Shown piece after piece: positions 1 through 7,063 of a stretch of 9,587 nt of DNA. Each line of letters begins with the position of its first letter. The first letter of the stretch is position 1. The stretch is from JAYZVT01 sp050248375. GTDB taxonomy: Bacteria; Pseudomonadota; Alphaproteobacteria; Rhizobiales; Methyloligellaceae. Location of the stretch: the NCBI GenBank assembly GCA_050248375.1, contig JBFWSL010000154.1, forward strand, positions 1-9,587, given 5' to 3'. The notes below the pieces were generated by a model that made no database searches, was not told the origin of the DNA, and saw nothing but the letters and a program-made list of their open reading frames with translations. The position numbers and the translations under genes were made by a program.

Positions 1-842
1 AAACCCAGCAGGCGCTGGTGCTCGAGTTCGGCAAGCCCAAGCGCGTCATCAACCAGCCTGGCCTGAACTGGAAGATCCCGTTCATCCAGACGGTGGAGTT
101 CTTCGACAAGCGCATCCTCGACCTGGATTCGACTCCGCAGGAAGTGATCGCCTCGGACCAGAAGCGGCTCGTGGTGGACGCCTTCTCGCGCTACCGCATC
201 GTCGATCCGCTGCTGTTCTTCCAGGCGGTGCGCGACGAGCGGGTGGCCCGTTCGCGGCTGGGCTCCATCCTCGACGCGTCGTTGCGGCGCGTGCTGGGCG
301 CGGCGACCTTCTCCGCGGTGGTGCGCGACCGCCGCGACGAACTGATGAACCTGATTACCGAGCAGGTGAACACCGAGGCGAAGGGCTTCGGCATCCAGAT
401 CGTGGACGTGCGCATCAAGCGCGCGGACCTGCCTGAAGCCAACAGCCTGGCCATCTTCCGCCGCATGCAGACGGAGCGCCAGCGCGAGGCGGCGGAGCTT
501 CGCGCGCAAGGCGAGGAGCAGGCACGGCGCATCCGCGCCAACGCCGACCGCCAGGTGACGGTGCTCAAGGCGGAGGCCACCCGTGACGGCGAGAAGCTGC
601 GCGGCGAGGGCGACGCGACCCGTAACGACATCTTCGCCAAGGCCTTCGGCAGGGACGCCGACTTCTTCGCCTTCTACAGGTCGATGCAGGCCTATGAGGA
701 AGGGCTGAAGTCCAAGGACACGCGAATGCTGCTGTCTCCCAACACGGAGTTTTTCCGCTACTTCAACAGCCCGGCGGGCCAGATAACTCCTCCCGCAGGC
801 GGGGCGGCCACTCAGACGCCGCCGCGGAGCACCGCCAACTGA
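1..842 (+). CDS. hflC: HflC, FtsH-protease modulator (5' truncated by window edge)
   Basis: HflC is a stomatin/prohibitin-family (SPFH, band 7) protein. With HflK it forms a membrane-anchored cage around the FtsH protease and modulates turnover of membrane and regulatory proteins. The reading frame is already open at base 3 and reads TQQALVLEFGKPKRVI, so the GTG at 18 is an internal Val codon rather than the start. The N-terminal membrane helix and the real start lie left of the window. Visible are the SPFH core (about bases 20-440, including PGLNWKIPF), then a charged Ala/Arg/Glu coiled coil (about 460-640), then the HflC-typical FFAFYRSMQAYE segment (about 661-695) and a Pro/Gly/Thr-rich tail. 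The stop TGA (840-842) shares its A with the ATG of the next gene, indicating a coupled operon; hflK is expected immediately upstream (inference). Identity is very likely. Confidence 0.95.
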   Translation, partial: TQQALVLEFGKPKRVINQPGLNWKIPFIQTVEFFDKRILDLDSTPQEVIASDQKRLVVDAFSRYRIVDPLLFFQAVRDERVARSRLGSILDASLRRVLGAATFSAVVRDRRDELMNLITEQVNTEAKGFGIQIVDVRIKRADLPEANSLAIFRRMQTERQREAAELRAQGEEQARRIRANADRQVTVLKAEATRDGEKLRGEGDATRNDIFAKAFGRDADFFAFYRSMQAYEEGLKSKDTRMLLSPNTEFFRYFNSPAGQITPPAGGAATQTPPRSTAN

Positions 843-1027
843 TGGACGATTTCGTGGCGGCGCTGGGCCTCGTGCTGGTCATCGAGGGCCTGCTCTGGGC
901 GCTCGCTCCACATCTCGGGCTGCGGATGCTGGCCATGGCGGCGCAGATGCCGGAAACGTCCCTGCGTACCAGTGGCGCGGTGGCGGTCGCGGCGGGCGTC
1001 GTGATCGTCTGGCTGGTCAGAAGCTAG
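842..1027 (+). CDS. DUF2065 small inner-membrane protein (YjeT-like)
   Basis: This 61-residue hydrophobic protein has two predicted membrane helices (about residues 4-22 and 43-59) joined by a short loop. It carries the E15-G16 and P23 pattern seen in DUF2065 proteins. The family is known as small membrane proteins often encoded right after hflC (yjeT in E. coli); its molecular role is not established. The start ATG overlaps the hflC stop (TGATG), and a GGAG at 826-829 lies 12 bases upstream, so translation is probably coupled to hflC. The context suggests a role near the HflKC-FtsH complex, but that is inference from position only. Family assignment rests on length, topology and synteny. Confidence 0.85.
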   Translation: MDDFVAALGLVLVIEGLLWALAPHLGLRMLAMAAQMPETSLRTSGAVAVAAGVVIVWLVRS

Positions 1028-1066
1028 CCCCGGCAGCAGTCAATTGGCCGTGATGCGGAATTGCCC

Positions 1067-1096
1067 GTGAAATCCGGGCCGGGGTTCGGCTATGAT
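1067..1096 (+). promoter_or_regulatory. Candidate sigma70-type promoter for the Do protease gene
   Basis: GTGAAA (1067-1072, 4/6 to TTGACA), an 18-base spacer, then TATGAT (1091-1096, 5/6 to TATAAT). This lies in the 131-base gap after DUF2065 and would give a leader of about 55 bases before the protease ATG. The -10 is good and the -35 mediocre. No clear heat-shock or ECF-type element was seen here. Confidence 0.4.
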
Positions 1097-1117
1097 CGGC
1101 GGGGCTGGAGAATCGTG

Positions 1118-1134
1118 CCGGCGCGGGGCGCCGG
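1118..1134 (+). promoter_or_regulatory. GC-rich hairpin in the Do protease leader
   Basis: CCGGCGC (1118-1124) and GCGCCGG (1128-1134) are perfect inverted repeats around a GGG loop, a 7-bp all-GC stem. It ends 9 bases before the GGAG Shine-Dalgarno candidate (1144-1147) and 24 bases before the ATG. No T run follows, so it is not an intrinsic terminator. It could stabilise the message or affect ribosome access; function is unknown. Confidence 0.4.
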
Positions 1135-1158
1135 GGAAAATGCGGAGTTAAGGTCACC

Positions 1159-2664
1159 ATGTCCTTGTCGTGGAAAAAGTCGCCGGCTGCGGTTTCCGCC
1201 CGGCTCATGGCGCTGGTATTCGCCGCCGTGCTTGCGGCCGCGGCCGCCGGGGTGGCGTTCGACGCGGGCCGCGCTCCCGCCGAGGCGCGGGGTCCGGTGT
1301 CGGTGGCGGACATCGCCGAAGGGCTCGGCGACGCGGTGGTCAACATCGCCACCTCGCAGACCGTGAAGGGGTCCAAGGGGCTTGACCTGCCGCAGGTGCC
1401 GAAGGGGTCGCCCTTTGAGGAATTCTTCGAGGACTTCTTCAACAAGCAGCAAGGCAAGCCGCGCCAGGTGAACTCGCTCGGCTCGGGTTTCGTCATCGAC
1501 CCGAACGGCATCATCGTGACCAACAACCACGTCATCGAGAGCGCCGACGAGATCATCGTCAACTTCAGCGACGGCACCAAGCTGAAAGTGGAGAAGGTGC
1601 TCGGGCGCGACAGCCAGACCGACCTGGCGGTCATGCAGGTGAAGCCGGAGAAGCCGCTAAAGGCGGTCAGGTTCGGCGACTCGGCGAAGATGCGCGTGGG
1701 CGACTGGGTGATGGCCATCGGAAACCCGTTCGGCCTCGGCGGCACGCTGACCGTGGGCGTGATCTCGGCCAAGAAGCGCGACATCAACGCCGGCGCCTAT
1801 GACGAGTTCATCCAGACCGACGCGGCCATCAACCGGGGCAACTCCGGCGGCCCGCTGTTCAACATGGAAGGTGAGGTCATCGGCGTGAACACGGCGATCA
1901 TCTCGCCGACCGGCGGCTCCATCGGCATCGGTTTCGCCGTTCCCTCCAACACCGCGATCAACGTCATCGACCAGTTGCGCCAGTTCGGCGAGGTCCGCCG
2001 CGGCTGGCTCGGCGTGCGCATCCAGAACGTGACCGACGGCATCGCGGAGAGCCTGGGCATGAAGGAGCCCAAGGGCGCGCTGGTGGCGAGCGTCACCGCC
2101 GCCGGCCCGGCGGAAGCGGCCGGCATCCAGACCGGCGACGTGATCATGAAGTTCGACGGGCAGGAGGTCGCGAACATGCGCGGGCTGCCGCGCATCGTGG
2201 CGCTGACGCCGATCGGCAAGTCTGTCGAGGTGGAGTTGCTGCGCAACGACAAGCGCCTGACCGTCCGCGTCCAGGTGGGCCGGCAGCCCGACCAGGACAA
2301 GGAGGCCTCCGCCGAACCGGCCCAAAAGGATGAGGAAAAGCGGCCGGACAGCAGCGGCGAGAAATACTCCGCGCTCGGTTTGTCGCTGTCTGCGATGACC
2401 GACGAGTTGCGCTCCCGCTTCAAGATCGGCGCGGAGGTGAAGGGCGTGGTGATCACCGAGGTCGATCCGTCCAGCACGGCGGCGCAGAAGGGCATCAACG
2501 CCGGCGACGTGATCGTCGAGGTCACGCAGGAAGAAGTGCAGTCGCCCGAGGAGGTCGTCTCCAAGGTGGACAAGCTGAAGGCGTCGGGCCGCAAGTCCGT
2601 GCTGCTGTTCATTTCCGACGGCAAGGGCGATGTGCGCTTCGTCGCCATTCCCGTGGGCGGCTAA
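1159..2664 (+). CDS. degP: Periplasmic Do-family serine protease (DegP/DegQ/MucD type)
   Basis: This 501-residue HtrA-family protease/chaperone degrades or holds misfolded envelope proteins. The N-terminus has K6-K7 and R15 followed by a hydrophobic stretch (about 17-33), with a likely signal-peptidase site after AEA (41-43). The trypsin-like domain carries the full triad: H124 in TNNHV, D155 in TDLAV, S229 in GNSGGP. PDZ1 covers about 281-375. An acidic Lys/Glu linker (376-402) leads to PDZ2 (about 405-500). Length and two PDZ domains match DegP/DegQ/MucD (about 450-520 residues); which subfamily cannot be settled by eye. Start ATG 1159 has AAGG (1150-1153) and GGAG (1144-1147) upstream. It follows hflC-DUF2065, a common alphaproteobacterial arrangement that groups cytoplasmic-membrane and periplasmic proteolysis. 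Its stop TAA (2662-2664) overlaps the end of the converging serB. Confidence 0.95.
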   Translation: MSLSWKKSPAAVSARLMALVFAAVLAAAAAGVAFDAGRAPAEARGPVSVADIAEGLGDAVVNIATSQTVKGSKGLDLPQVPKGSPFEEFFEDFFNKQQGKPRQVNSLGSGFVIDPNGIIVTNNHVIESADEIIVNFSDGTKLKVEKVLGRDSQTDLAVMQVKPEKPLKAVRFGDSAKMRVGDWVMAIGNPFGLGGTLTVGVISAKKRDINAGAYDEFIQTDAAINRGNSGGPLFNMEGEVIGVNTAIISPTGGSIGIGFAVPSNTAINVIDQLRQFGEVRRGWLGVRIQNVTDGIAESLGMKEPKGALVASVTAAGPAEAAGIQTGDVIMKFDGQEVANMRGLPRIVALTPIGKSVEVELLRNDKRLTVRVQVGRQPDQDKEASAEPAQKDEEKRPDSSGEKYSALGLSLSAMTDELRSRFKIGAEVKGVVITEVDPSSTAAQKGINAGDVIVEVTQEEVQSPEEVVSKVDKLKASGRKSVLLFISDGKGDVRFVAIPVGG

Positions 2665-3554
2665 CCGGCGCTGAATTCCTCCCTGGCATAACCCTGCAGG
2701 TAGAGCAGGGCGGTGAGGTCGCCATGGTCCACCCGGGCGCGGGCGCAGGCGGCCACCACGGGCTTGGCGTGGTAGGCGACGCCCAGGCCCGCCGCCTCAA
2801 TCATGGCGAGATCGTTGGCGCCGTCGCCCACGGCGAGCGTATCCTCCACGGCAAGGCCGCGCTGCTTGCGGAAATGCTCCAGCGCCTCCAGCTTCGCCTC
2901 CCGGCCGAGGATAGGCTCGCGCGCGGCGCCGGTCAGCTTGCCTTCCGCCACTTCCAGTATGTTGGCCCGGTTGACGTCGAAGCCGGTGCGCTCCGCCACG
3001 CGGGCTGTGAAGAAGGTGAAGCCGCCCGAGACGAGGACGGCGAGAGCGCCGTGGGCGCGCATGGTCATGACCAGTTCGCGCCCCCCCGGCATAAGCTCGA
3101 CGCGCTCGTCGAAGACCCGCTGCAGCACGCTTTCGTCGAGGCCCTTGAGCAGTCCCACGCGTTCCCGCAGGGCGGGAGCGAACTCGATCTCGCCGCGCAT
3201 GGCCCGTTCGGTGATCGCGGCGATATGGCCGCGCAGGCCGGCGAAGTCGGCGATCTCGTCGATGCACTCCTGCCGGATCATGGTCGAATCCATGTCGGCG
3301 ACGAGCAGCTTCTTGCGCCGGTGCGCGGCGGGGACGATGGCCAGGTCGATGGGTTCGCCCGCGAAGGCGCCGCGCAGGGTTTCCTCGAGGCCGGCGGGAT
3401 CCCGGTCCGGGTCCGGCGCGAAGGGGATGTCCACGGCCTCCTCGGGCGACAGCCAGCGCGCCTCGCCGGGACGTTCGACGAGGCCGGCCGCGGCCGCGGC
3501 GTGCTTCGGGGTGAGCTTGCCCGGGGCTCCGATCAGGGTGAGGTAATGGGTCAT
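2661..3554 (-). CDS. serB: Phosphoserine phosphatase SerB
   Basis: SerB hydrolyses O-phospho-L-serine to serine, the last step of the phosphorylated serine pathway, in the cytoplasm. The 297-residue protein has an N-terminal regulatory-type region (about 1-80) and a C-terminal HAD phosphatase domain. HAD motif I is DMDST (D87 nucleophile, D89 acid/base), motif II is S176-GGF, motif III is K221, and motif IV is GDGAND (243-248, Mg-binding D244 and D248). The R/QECIDE segment after motif I (95-100) is typical of SerB. I chose ATG at 3554 (MTHYLTLIG) because homologs start this way. A longer form from TTG at 3614 would run across the start of the divergent miaA and adds an unconserved-looking leader. 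The upstream Shine-Dalgarno is weak (AGG about 8 bases away). The gene converges on the Do protease gene with no spacer for a terminator. Confidence 0.94.
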   Translation of the reverse strand: MTHYLTLIGAPGKLTPKHAAAAAGLVERPGEARWLSPEEAVDIPFAPDPDRDPAGLEETLRGAFAGEPIDLAIVPAAHRRKKLLVADMDSTMIRQECIDEIADFAGLRGHIAAITERAMRGEIEFAPALRERVGLLKGLDESVLQRVFDERVELMPGGRELVMTMRAHGALAVLVSGGFTFFTARVAERTGFDVNRANILEVAEGKLTGAAREPILGREAKLEALEHFRKQRGLAVEDTLAVGDGANDLAMIEAAGLGVAYHAKPVVAACARARVDHGDLTALLYLQGYAREEFSAG

Positions 3555-3580
3555 CGGGCCAGCCTGGCGAATGGGGGATA

Positions 3581-3610
3581 TTGATCGCGGGGGCGTCTGG
3601 AACCTACAAC
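3581..3610 (+). promoter_or_regulatory. Candidate promoter for miaA
   Basis: TTGATC (3581-3586, 4/6), an 18-base spacer and TACAAC (3605-3610, 4/6) sit in the 62-base serB/miaA divergent spacer. Transcription would begin near 3616-3618, on or next to the miaA ATG at 3617. No convincing serB promoter was found on the other strand in this spacer; it may overlap the miaA 5' end. Confidence 0.3.
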
Positions 3611-3616
3611 GCAATC

Positions 3617-4546
3617 ATGCAGGCAACGCACGCGATCCTTATTGCAGGGCCGACCGCCAGCGGCAAGTCCGCCGTGGCGGCGGCAGTGGCGCGCGCCGTC
3701 AACGGCGTGGTCATCAACGCGGACTCCATGCAGGTCTACCGGGAGCTGCCGATCCTGACTGCCCAGCCCGGCGCGGATGAGCGCGGGGAGGTGCCCCATG
3801 CCCTCTACGGCTTCCTGCCCTCGCGCGAGCCCTATTCGGTCGGGCGCTGGCTGGATGACGTGGCGGCGGAGCTCCGCGGGGCGGAAGCGGGCGGCCAGGT
3901 GCCGGTATTCGCGGGAGGCACGGGGCTCTATTTCAAGGCGCTGCTGGAAGGGCTTTCGCCGGTTCCGGAGATTCCCGGCGATATCCGCAGGCGCTGGCGC
4001 GCGGCGGCGCAGGCGGCCAGGCCGGGCGAACTGCACAGCGAGCTTGCCCGGCGCGACCCGGAGATGGCCTCGCGCCTGCGTCCCAGCGACCCGCAGCGCA
4101 TCGTGCGTGCGCTGGAGGTGATCGAGGCCACCGGCCGCTCTCTCGCCGAATGGCAGGCCCTGCCGGGAACGCCGCTCATCCCGGAGGACCGGGCGGTCCG
4201 CATCGTCATTTCCCCGCCCCGGGAGGTTCTGCACGACCGCATCAACCGCCGTTTCGACGCCATGATGGCCGGTGGCGCGCTGGAGGAGGTCGAGGCCCTG
4301 GCTGCCCAGCGGCTCGATCCGGAACTGCCGGCAATGCGGGCCCTGGGCGTGCCGCCTCTGATGGCCGGAGTTCAGGGAAAAATCTCCATGGAGGCAGCGG
4401 CCGACCGCGTCAGGGCCGAGACGCGGCAATACGCCAAGCGTCAGGCGACATGGGCAAAAAGAAACATGATTTCGTGGAAATGGTTCACCGAGAAAGATTC
4501 AGAAAGATTGAAGGCGGATATTTTGTCATTTATTGATTTATGCTAG
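3617..4546 (+). CDS. miaA: tRNA dimethylallyltransferase MiaA
   Basis: MiaA transfers a dimethylallyl group from DMAPP to N6 of A37 in tRNAs that read UNN codons, the first step of ms2i6A modification, which supports reading-frame accuracy. The 309-residue protein (usual length about 300-320) has the P-loop GPTASGKS (11-18), the DSMQVYR motif (36-42, D36 catalytic), FAGGTGLYFKALL after about residue 98, and the DPQRIVRALE helix. It ends with the QYAKRQATWAKRN segment typical of the C-terminus. I chose ATG 3617 because it places the P-loop at the family's usual position. An in-frame TTG at 3581 adds 12 unconserved residues and falls within the candidate -35. There is no good Shine-Dalgarno before ATG 3617. 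The last about 50 bases are distinctly AT-rich compared with the gene. It is followed by the ilvBN promoter region, so co-transcription with ilvBN is possible only by readthrough. Confidence 0.95.
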   Translation: MQATHAILIAGPTASGKSAVAAAVARAVNGVVINADSMQVYRELPILTAQPGADERGEVPHALYGFLPSREPYSVGRWLDDVAAELRGAEAGGQVPVFAGGTGLYFKALLEGLSPVPEIPGDIRRRWRAAAQAARPGELHSELARRDPEMASRLRPSDPQRIVRALEVIEATGRSLAEWQALPGTPLIPEDRAVRIVISPPREVLHDRINRRFDAMMAGGALEEVEALAAQRLDPELPAMRALGVPPLMAGVQGKISMEAAADRVRAETRQYAKRQATWAKRNMISWKWFTEKDSERLKADILSFIDLC

Positions 4547-4575
4547 TTGACCCCCACGGCGACGAGGCATATGGT
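4547..4575 (+). promoter_or_regulatory. Candidate sigma70-type promoter for ilvBN
   Basis: TTGACC (4547-4552, 5/6), a 17-base spacer and TATGGT (4570-4575, 4/6) begin one base after the miaA stop. Predicted transcription start is about 4582, giving a leader of about 93 bases before the ilvB ATG. This is the best-matching vegetative promoter in the window. Confidence 0.5.
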
Positions 4576-4594
4576 GCGCGGCCTGTCAGGGGCG

Positions 4595-4629
4595 CCCGTG
4601 GCCTGCAGCCGCGGGTTTGCCTGTTTTTT
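4595..4629 (+). terminator. Hairpin plus broken U tract in the ilvBN leader (attenuator or miaA terminator)
   Basis: CCCGTGGC (4595-4602) pairs with GCCGCGGG (4608-4615) over the loop CTGCA: 8 bp including one G-U pair. It is followed by TTT, five mixed bases, then T6 (4624-4629). The tract is interrupted, so termination would be weak or partial. It lies downstream of the candidate ilvBN promoter, so it could attenuate ilvBN as well as end miaA transcripts. No leader peptide rich in Ile, Leu or Val codons is visible. In readthrough RNA from miaA, bases 4577-4589 could pair with 4603-4613 and break the hairpin. Confidence 0.45.
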
Positions 4630-4674
4630 CATTCAGTTCCGGCAACATCGGTGGCCTGAGCGGAGAGTTATGTC

Positions 4675-6441
4675 ATGGCACGTATGATGACAGGGGCCGA
4701 GATGGTCCTGAGGGCGCTGAGCGATCAGGGCGTCGAGCATCTGTTCGGATATCCGGGCGGTGCGGTGCTGCCCATCTACGATCAGCTCTACCAGCAGAAT
4801 GCCATCGAGCACATTCTCGTACGCCACGAGCAGGGCGCGGTTCATGCCGCGGAAGGTTACGCGCGCTCCACGGGCAAGGTCGGCGTGGTTCTGGTCACCT
4901 CGGGTCCCGGCGCCACCAACGCCGTGACCGGCCTGACGGACGCCCTGATGGATTCCATCCCGATCGTCTGCCTCACGGGGCAGGTGCCCACGCACCTGAT
5001 CGGCAACGACGCGTTCCAGGAATGCGACACGGTCGGCATCACGCGGCCCTGCACCAAGCACAACTGGCTGGTGAAGGACATCGCGGACCTGCCACGCATC
5101 CTGCACGAGGCTTTCTACGTGGCGCGCAGCGGGCGTCCGGGGCCGGTCGTGGTGGACATCCCCAAGGACATCCAGTTCGCCACCGGCGAGTATACGGGGC
5201 CCTCGAACGTGCGGCACAAGACCTACCGGCCGCAGCTCACGGGCAATCAGGACGCCATCCGCAAGGCGGTCGAGCTGCTGGCGGACGCGAAGCGGCCGGT
5301 CATCTATTCGGGCGGCGGCGTCATAAACTCCGGACCGGTGGCCAGCCAGCTCCTGCGCGAGTTCGTGCGCATGAGCAACTATCCCGTCACCTCCACGCTG
5401 ATGGGGCTCGGCGCCTATCCGGCGAGCGGCAAGAACTGGCTGGGCATGCTCGGCATGCACGGCACCTACGAGGCCAACCTGGCCATGCATGACTGCGACG
5501 TCATGCTGTGCGTGGGCGCGCGCTTCGACGACCGCATCACCGGGCGGCTGGACGCCTTCTCGCCGGGGTCGAAGAAGATCCACATCGACATCGACCCGTC
5601 GTCGATCAACAAGAACGTGCATGTGGACGTGCCGATCATCGGCGACGTGGCCCATGTGCTGGAAGAGATCATCAACGTCTGGAAGGCGCGTTCGTCGATG
5701 CCCGACAAGGCGGCGCTGACGGCCTGGTGGAAGCAGATCGACGGCTGGCGGGCGAAGAATTGCCTGAGCTACAAGAACCGCAAGGACGTGATCATGCCGC
5801 AATACGCGCTGCAGCGGCTTTACGAGCTGACGCGCGACAAGGACACCTACATCACCACCGAGGTGGGCCAGCACCAGATGTGGGCGGCGCAGTTCTACCG
5901 TTTCGAGGAACCGAACCGCTGGATGACCTCGGGCGGGCTGGGCACCATGGGCTACGGCCTGCCGGCCGCCGTCGGCGTGCAGAAGGCGCATCCCAAGTCG
6001 CTGGTCATCGACATCGCGGGCGAGGCCTCGGTGCTGATGAACATGCAGGAGATGTCGACCGCGGCGCAGTACGACCTGCCGATCAAGGTGTTCATCCTCA
6101 ACAACGAATATATGGGCATGGTGCGCCAGTGGCAGGAATTGCTGCATGGCGGGCGCTATTCGCACAGCTATACGGCCGCGCTGCCGGACTTCGTCAAGCT
6201 GGCGGAGGCCTATCAGGCGGTGGGCATGCGCGTGGACAAGCCATCGGAGCTGGACGACGCCATCAAGGAGATGATCGCCTGTCCCAAGCCGGTGATCTTC
6301 GACTGCCGCGTTCACAAGCTGGCCAACTGCTTCCCGATGATCCCGAGCGGGCAGGCGCATAACCAGATGCTGCTTGGCGACGGCGCGGACGAGGAGGACA
6401 TCGGCTCGGCCGTGTCCGACGAAGGCAAGATTCTGGTGTAG
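4675..6441 (+). CDS. ilvB: Acetolactate synthase, catalytic (large) subunit
   Basis: This enzyme condenses two pyruvates to acetolactate, or pyruvate plus 2-ketobutyrate to acetohydroxybutyrate, the first common step of Val/Leu/Ile synthesis. It needs thiamine diphosphate (ThDP), Mg and FAD. The 588-residue protein (usual about 560-600) has the N-terminal ThDP domain with catalytic Glu52 in HEQGAVHAAEGYAR, a central FAD-associated domain (about 195-335, with GARFDDRITGR at 281-291), and the C-terminal pyrophosphate domain. In the C-terminal motif the usual GDG reads G449-E450-A451, and N476-N477 closes it. P105 and W486 occupy the positions known for herbicide contact in plant and bacterial enzymes. 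ATG 4675 has GGAG (4662-4665) 9 bases upstream. ilvN follows after 52 bases, so the holoenzyme subunits are likely co-transcribed. Confidence 0.96.
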   Translation: MARMMTGAEMVLRALSDQGVEHLFGYPGGAVLPIYDQLYQQNAIEHILVRHEQGAVHAAEGYARSTGKVGVVLVTSGPGATNAVTGLTDALMDSIPIVCLTGQVPTHLIGNDAFQECDTVGITRPCTKHNWLVKDIADLPRILHEAFYVARSGRPGPVVVDIPKDIQFATGEYTGPSNVRHKTYRPQLTGNQDAIRKAVELLADAKRPVIYSGGGVINSGPVASQLLREFVRMSNYPVTSTLMGLGAYPASGKNWLGMLGMHGTYEANLAMHDCDVMLCVGARFDDRITGRLDAFSPGSKKIHIDIDPSSINKNVHVDVPIIGDVAHVLEEIINVWKARSSMPDKAALTAWWKQIDGWRAKNCLSYKNRKDVIMPQYALQRLYELTRDKDTYITTEVGQHQMWAAQFYRFEEPNRWMTSGGLGTMGYGLPAAVGVQKAHPKSLVIDIAGEASVLMNMQEMSTAAQYDLPIKVFILNNEYMGMVRQWQELLHGGRYSHSYTAALPDFVKLAEAYQAVGMRVDKPSELDDAIKEMIACPKPVIFDCRVHKLANCFPMIPSGQAHNQMLLGDGADEEDIGSAVSDEGKILV

Positions 6442-6493
6442 CCGGCCTGTCCATCCACGGCGCACGACAGTTCCGGCGCAGAGGCGAAAACTC

Positions 6494-7048
6494 ATGAACG
6501 CACAGGACACACAGGCCGGTTCGGCCTATTTCATGGCCGAGCAGAGCAAGACGGTCGAAAGCCACACGCTTTCCGTGCTGGTAGACAACGAGCCGGGCGT
6601 GCTGGCGCGCGTCATCGGCCTGTTCTCGGGCCGCGGCTACAACATCGACTCCCTGACGGTGTCGGAGACGGAACATTCCGCCCACCTGTCGCGCATCACC
6701 ATCGTCACCAAGGGCACGCCCATGGTGATCGAGCAGATCAAGCATCAGCTCGAGCGGCTGGTGCCGGTGCACGGCGTCACGGACCTGACCGTGGCCGGCG
6801 CGCCGCTGGAGCGCGAGCTGGCGCTGGTCAAGGTGGCGGGCAAGGGCGAGAAGAGGGTGGAGGCGCTGCGGCTGGCGGAAGCCTTCCGCGCGCAGGTTCT
6901 CGACGCCTCCACCGAGCATTTCGTGTTCGAGATCACCGGCCGGCTGAACAAGATCGAACAGTTCATAACGCTGATGCAGCCGCTCGGCCTCGTCGAGGTG
7001 GCGCGCACCGGCGTGGCCGCGATCCGGCGCGGCCGTGACTCGATGTGA
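6494..7048 (+). CDS. ilvN: Acetolactate synthase, regulatory (small) subunit
   Basis: The small subunit activates the IlvB catalytic subunit and confers feedback inhibition by valine. The 184-residue protein has an ACT domain at about 23-99 and the second ALS_ss_C-type domain from about 100 to the end. G35 and N50 align with Gly14 and Asn29 of E. coli IlvH, residues known to be needed for valine sensitivity, so feedback control is probably intact (inference). The protein has about 20 more N-terminal residues than IlvH. ATG 6494 is preceded by GAGG (6481-6484) with 9 bases of spacing. A later ATG at 6533 lacks a ribosome site but would also leave the ACT domain whole. The gene ends 15 bases before the end of the converging small membrane-protein gene, with no obvious terminator between them. 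Confidence 0.95.
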   Translation: MNAQDTQAGSAYFMAEQSKTVESHTLSVLVDNEPGVLARVIGLFSGRGYNIDSLTVSETEHSAHLSRITIVTKGTPMVIEQIKHQLERLVPVHGVTDLTVAGAPLERELALVKVAGKGEKRVEALRLAEAFRAQVLDASTEHFVFEITGRLNKIEQFITLMQPLGLVEVARTGVAAIRRGRDSM

Positions 7049-7063
7049 CGCGGAGGGTTGCCG

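Noticed and set aside
18..20. GTG at 18 as the hflC start
   Set aside because: The frame stays open to the window edge with conserved HflC residues upstream of it, so it is an internal Val codon.
1041..1063. CAATT-N13-AATTG inverted repeat before the Do protease gene
   Set aside because: Five-base arms with a 13-base spacer are expected by chance, and it does not sit at a recognised position relative to the promoter.
2724..3584. Open frames on the + strand across serB
   Set aside because: They mirror serB codon bias; the - strand has all four HAD motifs and the + translations look like no known family.
3555..3614. N-terminal extension of SerB from TTG 3614
   Set aside because: It overlaps the miaA promoter/start region and adds a non-conserved leader; MTHYLTLIG fits the family start.
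4540..4659. Small ORFs in the miaA-ilvB spacer as an ilv leader peptide
   Set aside because: The 39-residue frame from ATG 4540 and the frame from ATG 4571 have no runs of Ile, Leu or Val codons, lack a ribosome site, and begin before the likely transcription start.
4633..6510. Very long open reading frame on the - strand opposite ilvB
   Set aside because: It is a GC-rich shadow of ilvB: low-complexity His/Arg/Leu-rich translation with no recognisable domain, while the + strand product is a complete conserved enzyme.
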